Part shown: positions 51,071 to 56,623 of the stretch, piece after piece
Layout of the letters: each line of letters opens with the position of its first letter
Position numbering within the stretch: position 1 is the stretch's first letter
Assembly (NCBI GenBank): GCA_039030555.1
Contig: JBCCDY010000024.1
Coordinates: 1-56,623, forward strand
Length of the DNA: 56,623 nt
Reading direction: 5' to 3'
Origin: JBCCDY01 sp039030555
Lineage (GTDB): Bacteria; Bacteroidota; Bacteroidia; Cytophagales; Cyclobacteriaceae
Notes under the pieces: generated by a model
The model's database searches: none
What the model saw: the letters and a program-made list of their open reading frames with translations, nothing else
Told to the model about the DNA's origin: nothing
Program-made: the position numbers and the translations under genes

Positions 51071-52345
51071 ATGGGATACATTGAACCCGCTCCTATTAAA
51101 GACAAAGAGAATCCATTTGAGTCGATGATGTCTCGGTTTGAGATTGCTTCGAAAGTCCTTGGGCTTGAAGATGAGATCTACAACGTATTAAAAACTCCCG
51201 TCAAACAAGTCATTGTTTCATTGCCTGTAACTATGGACGATGGCTCGATTAAAGTTTTTGAAGGCTATCGTGTAATACACTCGATTATTTTAGGGCCTTC
51301 GAAAGGTGGTGTCCGGTATGATATGGCGGTCAGCATTGACGAGGTCAAAGCTTTAGCTGCGTGGATGACCTGGAAATGTGCTGTTGTCGATATACCCTAT
51401 GGAGGGGCAAAAGGTGGTATAAAATGTAATCCAAGGGAAATGTCCCTAGGAGAATTGGAACGATTAACGAGGGCTTATACCAACTCCATGCTGGAAATAT
51501 TCGGCCCCGATCAGGATATTCCAGCACCAGATATGGGAACGGGGCCCCGGGAAATGGCCTGGCTCATGGACCAGTATTCCCGTGCATATGGTAAAACCAT
51601 AAATAATGTAGTAACTGGAAAGCCACTTGTATTGGGAGGGTCTCTTGGAAGGACTGAGGCTACTGGACGAGGTGTTATGGTTTCTGCGCTTGCTGCGATG
51701 GAAAAGCTGAAAATTAATCCATACAATGCTTCTTGTGCTGTTCAGGGATTTGGAAATGTAGGGGCACACGCAGCATTTCTTTTGGAGGAAAGAGGGTGCA
51801 AAATAGTCGCTATCAGTGATATAACAGGTGCTTACTACAATCCATCCGGAATTGACATCACAAGTGCAATGGAATACAGGGCTAATAATGATGGGCATTT
51901 GGAAGGCTTTCATGGAGCTGAAAGGATTCCTCCTGAAGATCTTTTAACGCTAGAAGTAGATGTTCTCGTACCGGCTGCAACAGAAGATGTGATCACTATT
52001 CATAATGTAGATCAAATTAAAGCAAAGCTAATTGTTGAAGGTGCAAATGGTCCGACTTCCTTTAAAGCAGATGATATCATTAACGAAAAGGGCATAGTGG
52101 TAGCTCCTGATATTCTAGCCAATGCAGGTGGAGTTACCGTATCTTATTTTGAATGGGTACAGAACAGATTGGGTTACAAATGGACGGAAGAGCGTGTTAA
52201 CAGAAGGTCTGACCGGATCATGAAAGATGCTTTCAACAAAGTGTATGAAACACATCAAAAGTATAATGTGTCTATGAGGATTGCAGCTTATGTAGTTGCA
52301 ATTGACAAGGTAGCTAAAACCTATAAGTTTAGGGGAGGGTTTTAG
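51071..52345 (+). CDS. Glu/Leu/Phe/Val dehydrogenase (glutamate dehydrogenase type)
   Basis: A 424-residue enzyme interconverting glutamate and 2-oxoglutarate. The N-terminal dimerisation domain has GGVRYDMAVSIDEVKALAAWM and the catalytic Lys in PYGGAKGGI (K114), with another substrate-binding Lys near 102. The nucleotide-binding domain has QGFGNVG near residue 225. The DMGTGPREMAWLMDQYS segment is typical. Length and text fit the bacterial gluD/rocG group rather than the longer NADP gdhA type. It stands alone, with 83 bases upstream and 56 bases downstream before psd. Confidence 0.92.
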   Translation: MGYIEPAPIKDKENPFESMMSRFEIASKVLGLEDEIYNVLKTPVKQVIVSLPVTMDDGSIKVFEGYRVIHSIILGPSKGGVRYDMAVSIDEVKALAAWMTWKCAVVDIPYGGAKGGIKCNPREMSLGELERLTRAYTNSMLEIFGPDQDIPAPDMGTGPREMAWLMDQYSRAYGKTINNVVTGKPLVLGGSLGRTEATGRGVMVSALAAMEKLKINPYNASCAVQGFGNVGAHAAFLLEERGCKIVAISDITGAYYNPSGIDITSAMEYRANNDGHLEGFHGAERIPPEDLLTLEVDVLVPAATEDVITIHNVDQIKAKLIVEGANGPTSFKADDIINEKGIVVAPDILANAGGVTVSYFEWVQNRLGYKWTEERVNRRSDRIMKDAFNKVYETHQKYNVSMRIAAYVVAIDKVAKTYKFRGGF

Positions 52346-52401
52346 TTAATTAGCAATTATCAATTAAGAATTATTACTTGCTATTGCAATAATCCTAGAT
52401 C

Positions 52402-53061
52402 ATGAAAATCCATAAAGAAGGTTATAAAATTTTATTAGGTGTTGCCATTTTTCTGGTTGCCTTAAATTATTCAGTAACAAATTTTACATCTGTTCCAGAA
52501 GTAGTTTCCAATATTCTCCTGATCGCTAGTATAATTTTTTACGGGCTGGTGCTACAGTTTTTCAGGGATCCAAAAATAACTCCTGAGACAGGTGATAAAA
52601 AGGTCATAGCCCCTGCGGATGGCAAAGTAGTGGTTATCGAACAGGCTGAGGAAGGGGAGTTTCTGAATGAGAAAAGAATCCAAATTTCTATTTTTATGTC
52701 ACCTCTAAATGTGCACGTTAATAGAAATCCTGTTTCTGGTATCCTGAAATATTTTAAATACCATCCCGGAAAATATTTGGTGGCCTGGCATCCAAAATCT
52801 TCAACTGAAAATGAACGTACTACGCTGGTTTACGAGCTGAAAAACGGCACTCAAATCCTTATCAGGCAAATAGCTGGTGCAGTAGCAAGGCGCATTAAAT
52901 GGTATGTAAAAGAAGGCCAGCCTTTACAGCAAGGAAATGAATTTGGTTTTATACGTTTTGGCTCAAGGGTAGACGTATTTGTTCCGCTGGATGCTAAAAT
53001 TCTTGTAACACATGATCAAAAAACCAAAGGGGGTAAAACTGTTCTTGCTGAACTAAGCTAA
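52402..53061 (+). CDS. psd: Phosphatidylserine decarboxylase proenzyme (short type)
   Basis: A 219-residue protein of the short, archaeal-like PSD family. It has two N-terminal hydrophobic segments (about 12-50), APADGKVVVIEQAEEG near residue 70 and IFMSPLNVHVNRNPVSG. The autocatalytic cleavage site lies in RFGSRVDVFVP near residue 187, where the Ser becomes the pyruvoyl group. It makes phosphatidylethanolamine from phosphatidylserine. It ends four bases inside the convergent Uma2 gene. cdsA is nearby. Confidence 0.95.
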   Translation: MKIHKEGYKILLGVAIFLVALNYSVTNFTSVPEVVSNILLIASIIFYGLVLQFFRDPKITPETGDKKVIAPADGKVVVIEQAEEGEFLNEKRIQISIFMSPLNVHVNRNPVSGILKYFKYHPGKYLVAWHPKSSTENERTTLVYELKNGTQILIRQIAGAVARRIKWYVKEGQPLQQGNEFGFIRFGSRVDVFVPLDAKILVTHDQKTKGGKTVLAELS

Positions 53062-53600
53062 AAAAGAGTTAAGAACTCCAATTCGTTTTTTCCCAGTACG
53101 GAAGACTTGATTAAACCTTTTTCAACCAAAAATTGATCCGGATTGTCAATATCTTCGGTGTATAGTTCAAAGGTTTTATTAGCCGGATCAATAATCCAAT
53201 ATTCTCCAACTCCAAATTCTAAATATTTTTTCTTTTTCGTATTTCTGTCGAATATGCTATTTGAAGGAGATATAATTTCAACGACCAAATCAGGCGGTCC
53301 ATTAAGGCCTCTTTCGATCACATATCCTGAATGCCTAGAACTCAAATACATTAAATCAGGTTGAAATACATTTTTGTGATCAATATGAAGGTCTAATGGA
53401 GCTAAAAAAACCTCCCCACTCTTTTCAAGTCTAGAATTCAATGCCGAAAAGAGCTTTCTTAAAACTCTTTGATGTGTAGTTAATGGTGATGGACTCACAA
53501 TTAGTTCTCCTTCAATAAGCTGGGCTAGCAAGCCTTCTTCCAGTTGGAGATAATCTTCTACTGTCCATTCTTTCGAATTGTCTATAATAGCCGCTTCCAT
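53058..53600 (-). CDS. Uma2 family (DUF820) endonuclease-like protein
   Basis: A 180-residue protein with the PD-(D/E)XK-like Uma2 pattern: EGLLAQLIEGELIVSPSPLTTHQR, VFQPDLMYLSSRH, PPDLVVEIISPSNSIFDRNTKKKKYLEFGVGEYWIIDP. The nuclease-like residues (D, E-I-I, K) are present. No activity is proven for the family, which is common in Cyanobacteria and Bacteroidota, often in many copies. Its stop overlaps the psd stop by four bases. Confidence 0.9.
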   Translation of the reverse strand: MEAAIIDNSKEWTVEDYLQLEEGLLAQLIEGELIVSPSPLTTHQRVLRKLFSALNSRLEKSGEVFLAPLDLHIDHKNVFQPDLMYLSSRHSGYVIERGLNGPPDLVVEIISPSNSIFDRNTKKKKYLEFGVGEYWIIDPANKTFELYTEDIDNPDQFLVEKGLIKSSVLGKNELEFLTLF

Positions 53601-53715
53601 AATACTAAATATAACGAAGAAATAGCTTTAATAGATTTTTTGATAGAAACTAAAAACCCTGATAACCATGAAAGCTACCAGGGCTGCAAGTAAAGAGTAC
53701 TGAATCCGAAAATTA

Positions 53716-55032
53716 TTAAAATAACTTCAGAATATCATTACCAATTACGAATACCATTAAGGAGAGAATTAAAACCATCCCAACTTTTTGAGCACCCTCC
53801 AAGAATTTGTCAGACGGTTTTCTTCCGGAAATAATCTCCCAGGTTAGAAATGTCACATGACCTCCATCCAAAGCAGGGATAGGAAGGAAATTCATAAAGG
53901 CCAAAACCATAGAAAGCATTCCTGTTAGTCTCCAGAAATTTTGCCAATCCCAATACCCTCCAAATAAGGTAGCTATCCCGATTGGTCCGCTCAAAGATTT
54001 TTGAGGAGAAATGTCTCCACTGAACATTTTTCCAAAAGCCTTGATGTTCAACCACACCACGCTAAACGCTCTCGTAGTTCCTAACGAAATAGATTTGGAA
54101 AAAGAATAATCTGAGGTAGCAAAAGACCATTGAGGAATGGCATTGAAACCCATGATTCCATCATCGTTTAACGACATATCTAAATTAACTTCTGAGCCAT
54201 CTCGTAATACGACCAAGCCAAAAGATTCTTCACCTTTTGCATCTCTGTATTCTATGAATTCATCATAATAGCTTACTGCTTTACCATCAATAGAAATGAT
54301 TTCATCACCGGTTTGAAGGCCGGCCTCAGCAGCAGGTGATCCTTCCAGAATATCCCCTACTTTGAAAGGCATTCTTGGAGACATGAAATTGGCAAAAGCT
54401 TCTCTATCGGATATGCGATCTAAAAAATCACTAGGGATTTCAATTGTAAGCTCTTCGTCATCCCTTAAAACGGTATAGTAAGACCCGTCCTCAAGAAAAA
54501 CTTCATTAGGATTCACTAAGTCATTAAACTTTTCGTAATCATGTCCATTAACCGCAATGATCCTATCTCCTGTTTTTAAACCAAGATCTTCACCTATGTC
54601 ATAAGCTCTAATTCCATGGTCTAACACAACTTTTTTAGGAATGTATTGATCACCATATGAATAGGTCATCATGATAAATATGAGTATTCCAAGGATCACA
54701 TTCACGATGATCCCGCCTAGCATAACGATAAGACGCTGCCACGCTGGCTTAGACCTGAATTCGTAATCTTTGGGTTCTTCGTCCTGGAAAGACTTATCCA
54801 AAGACTCGTCGATCATTCCTGAAATTTTAACAAATCCCCCAAGTGGAATCGCGCTTAATGAATACTCCGTTTCACCATATTTAAAACTGAAGATTTTAGG
54901 AGGGAAGCCTATAGAATACTGCTCCACCCTCATTCCAAAAAACTTGGCCGCCAATAAATGCCCAAGCTCATGCAGTCCAACTAAAATTGAAAGGCACAAT
55001 AATATCTGTGCCGTCATAATTAATGCTTCCAT
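53716..55032 (-). CDS. rseP: RIP metalloprotease RseP (site-2 protease)
   Basis: A 438-residue intramembrane protease. The zinc motif is H21-E22-L-G-H25 in the first membrane helix, and the second Asp motif is NFLPIPALDGGHV near residue 380. Two PDZ domains lie between (TGDRIIAVNGHD near 155, SPAAEAGLQTGDEIISIDG near 235), with the GVILGILIFI-type helix near 110. RseP cleaves anti-sigma factors and signal peptides. It directly follows dxr with no gap, as in many bacteria. Confidence 0.96.
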   Translation of the reverse strand: MEALIMTAQILLCLSILVGLHELGHLLAAKFFGMRVEQYSIGFPPKIFSFKYGETEYSLSAIPLGGFVKISGMIDESLDKSFQDEEPKDYEFRSKPAWQRLIVMLGGIIVNVILGILIFIMMTYSYGDQYIPKKVVLDHGIRAYDIGEDLGLKTGDRIIAVNGHDYEKFNDLVNPNEVFLEDGSYYTVLRDDEELTIEIPSDFLDRISDREAFANFMSPRMPFKVGDILEGSPAAEAGLQTGDEIISIDGKAVSYYDEFIEYRDAKGEESFGLVVLRDGSEVNLDMSLNDDGIMGFNAIPQWSFATSDYSFSKSISLGTTRAFSVVWLNIKAFGKMFSGDISPQKSLSGPIGIATLFGGYWDWQNFWRLTGMLSMVLAFMNFLPIPALDGGHVTFLTWEIISGRKPSDKFLEGAQKVGMVLILSLMVFVIGNDILKLF

Positions 55033-56187
55033 CTAACTAATTAACTCTTTTGCTTTTATTCGTGTTTCGCGATCGGTTTCTATATAATCTTCCAAACTAG
55101 GCTCCTTCACATACGAAATCGAGTTCATACAGTTCTCCAAAACATCCGACATCTCCAGAAATCCGATTTTATCTTTCAAGAACTCCTCAACCGCTATTTC
55201 GTTTGCAGCATTCAAAATACAGGCCATATTTCCCTTTTTATTCATAGCTTCAAATGCCATGGCAAGGTTTCGAAAGGTATCCAGGTCAGGTTGTTCAAAA
55301 GTCAGGTTTGGATAATCCAGAAAATCAAAGCGTGGAAAATCTGACTTCATTCGGTCTGGATAAGTCATTGCATATTGTATAGGTACCCGCATATCAGGCA
55401 AGCCCATTTGTGCTTTCATGGAACTATCTTCAAACTGAACAATAGAATGTATGATTGATTGAGGGTGAACGATGACATCTATTTGATCGACTGCTAGATT
55501 GAACAACCATTTAGCTTCAATGACTTCAAGACCTTTATTCATCATAGAAGCTGAATCAATGGTGATCTTCGCTCCCATCTCCCAGTTTGGATGTTTAAGT
55601 GCCTGTGCTTTGGTAACGTTTAATAAGTCTTCTCTCTTTTTACCTCTGAAGGGACCACCGGATGCCGTAAGAATTATTTTTTCAATTTTGTTATGAAATT
55701 CACCTGACAGGCATTGAAAAATTGCCGAGTGCTCTGAATCTACCGGATAAATATTAACCCCTTTCTCTTGCGCTATTTGAGTCACCAATTCACCTGCAAC
55801 AACTAAAGTTTCTTTATTGGCAAGGGCTATATTCTTTCCAGACTGAATAGCTTTTATCGTAGGCTTTAATCCGCAATAACCCACCATCGCCGTAAGTACA
55901 AGTTCTATAGAGTCCATTTCGACGACGGAAGAAAGGGCGGACTCTCCGGAATATACCTTTATATCTAGAGCGTCTAGAGCATTAAAAACAAGATCATATT
56001 TATGCTCATTAACAATAACCGCCACATTAGGCCTAAATTCTTTAGCCTGTTCAATAAGAAGTTCCGCATTATTATTGGCACTCAATACTTCAATATTGAA
56101 TTGATCCTTATGCTGACGAACTACTTCTAAAGCTTGTGTACCAATTGATCCGGTTGAGCCTAATATGGCTATTCCTTTTTTATGCAT
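55033..56187 (-). CDS. dxr: 1-deoxy-D-xylulose 5-phosphate reductoisomerase
   Basis: A 384-residue NADPH enzyme making methylerythritol phosphate, the first committed step of the MEP pathway. Motifs: LGSTGSIGTQALEVV near residue 9 (NADPH binding), LANKETLVVAGEL near 120, PVDSEHSAIFQCL near 148 with metal ligands, and ASGGPFRG near 182. The normal length is about 380-400. rseP follows immediately. ispD of the same pathway lies at the left end of the window. A TATTTTTG element is 50 bases upstream of the start. Confidence 0.96.
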   Translation of the reverse strand: MHKKGIAILGSTGSIGTQALEVVRQHKDQFNIEVLSANNNAELLIEQAKEFRPNVAVIVNEHKYDLVFNALDALDIKVYSGESALSSVVEMDSIELVLTAMVGYCGLKPTIKAIQSGKNIALANKETLVVAGELVTQIAQEKGVNIYPVDSEHSAIFQCLSGEFHNKIEKIILTASGGPFRGKKREDLLNVTKAQALKHPNWEMGAKITIDSASMMNKGLEVIEAKWLFNLAVDQIDVIVHPQSIIHSIVQFEDSSMKAQMGLPDMRVPIQYAMTYPDRMKSDFPRFDFLDYPNLTFEQPDLDTFRNLAMAFEAMNKKGNMACILNAANEIAVEEFLKDKIGFLEMSDVLENCMNSISYVKEPSLEDYIETDRETRIKAKELIS

Positions 56188-56236
56188 TGACTATAAAAAT
56201 CTAGTATTCGATTTTGTTTAGGTGAGCTTTGTTCTG

Positions 56237-56244
56237 CAAAAATA
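56237..56244 (-). promoter_or_regulatory. Possible -7 element of the dxr-rseP transcript
   Basis: TATTTTTG on the minus strand matches TAnnTTTG and lies 50 bases before the dxr start, in the 91-base gap after the GH3-like gene. No -33 box is evident. Confidence 0.35.
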
Positions 56245-56278
56245 GAAATGATTTGAATAATAAAGGCTTTCCCAGGTT

Positions 56279-56623
56279 TTATTGTTCCACTAAACCCAAG
56301 TCGTTTAGTTGATCAGCAATTTTTCGGTCATTAGAAAGGCGGGGAACTTTGTTTTGCCCCCCAAGCTTACCCTGACTTTTCATATAACTCCTAAAAGCAT
56401 CTTTTTTCAACTTCATTACTTTTAAAGGTCTCAAAATACTCCCTGTGATTAGGTCTTCATAATACGTATTGATATTCACCAGGTTTGAATCCAGTAATTT
56501 TTCAAATGCCTTTAAATCTTCAGGCTCCCTCGCAAATTCTATATACCATTCATGCAATGGTAAGCCTTCTTTCGGGGTAACATTGGGAGCGACTGAAAAC
56601 TCTATCAATTCAGTTTTCGGAAA
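56279..56623 (-). CDS. C-terminal part of a GH3 auxin-responsive-like family protein, cut by the window edge
   Basis: Only about 114 C-terminal residues are visible and the frame is open to the last base, so the TTG at 56608 is internal. The text AREPEDLKAFEKLLDSNL, NINTYYEDLITGSILRPL and SQGKLGGQNKVPRLSNDRK is typical of the C-terminus of bacterial GH3 acyl-adenylate-forming proteins, widespread in Bacteroidota. The full protein should be near 500 residues. It lies upstream of dxr on the same strand with a 91-base gap. The function is unknown beyond the adenylating superfamily. Confidence 0.82.
   Translation of the reverse strand, partial: FPKTELIEFSVAPNVTPKEGLPLHEWYIEFAREPEDLKAFEKLLDSNLVNINTYYEDLITGSILRPLKVMKLKKDAFRSYMKSQGKLGGQNKVPRLSNDRKIADQLNDLGLVEQ

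Overview
This is a 56.6 kb chromosomal window from a member of the Bacteroidota, most likely a marine or free-living Cytophagales-type bacterium. The lineage call rests on gene content and signals rather than a database match. There are several Bacteroidota-typical families (DUF2795, DUF349, DUF3667, DUF1684, DUF6671, a ferredoxin-type siroheme reductase with a HEPN tail). Starts generally lack Shine-Dalgarno sequences. Several promoters fit the Bacteroidota pattern TTTG or TTG, 19 bases, TAnnTTTG. I see no rRNA, tRNA, CRISPR array, insertion sequence or phage structural gene.

Layout. 1-1.6 kb: tRNA modification (queA, cut by the window edge) and the isoprenoid gene ispD. 1.6-3.2 kb: DUF2795 and DUF349 genes on the minus strand. 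3.35-7.0 kb: a siroheme and sulfite (or nitrite) reductase operon (reductase, cobA, Met8/CysG-like), preceded by a 26-codon leader ORF carrying Cys-Ile-Cys-Cys-Cys-Cys and then an intrinsic terminator, which looks like a cysteine attenuator. 7.0-12.4 kb: rarA, a membrane-anchored alpha/beta hydrolase, an ExbB-like membrane protein, a membrane LytTR regulator and a DUF3667 protein. 12.5-14.2 kb: an ECF-like sigma factor and a secreted SRPBCC protein, both preceded by the same 9-mer TGTAACACC, suggesting autoregulation and a target. 14.4-21.1 kb: a compact six-gene minus-strand operon (cysteine cell-wall hydrolase with a peptidoglycan-binding domain, membrane protein, patatin, two unrecognised proteins, and a secreted HEXXH protease with a tetratricopeptide-like tail). 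This is the strongest candidate for an undescribed system.

21.3-36.0 kb is mostly housekeeping: TPM-domain protein, sucD, NADP isocitrate dehydrogenase, DUF6671, rny, zapA with a coiled-coil partner, pheT, DUF1684, radC, rpsT, a lipoprotein, ettA and threonine aldolase. 36.0-45.1 kb: a secreted giant TPR protein with a degenerate trypsin-like domain, a divergent TetR regulator flanked by two palindromic operators, and a soluble multi-PAS/GAF histidine kinase. 45.1-56.6 kb: lpdA, GNAT, EamA transporter, dusB, CPBP protease, DUF2007, cdsA, glutamate dehydrogenase, psd, Uma2, rseP, dxr and the C-terminus of a GH3-like protein.

Functional links: ispD and dxr both serve the MEP isoprenoid pathway. 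cdsA and psd both serve phosphatidylethanolamine synthesis. sucD, icd and lpdA belong to the TCA cycle and 2-oxoacid oxidation. Three intergenic regions carry inverted pairs of REP-like repeats. Function calls come from motif recognition by eye; none was confirmed by a search.
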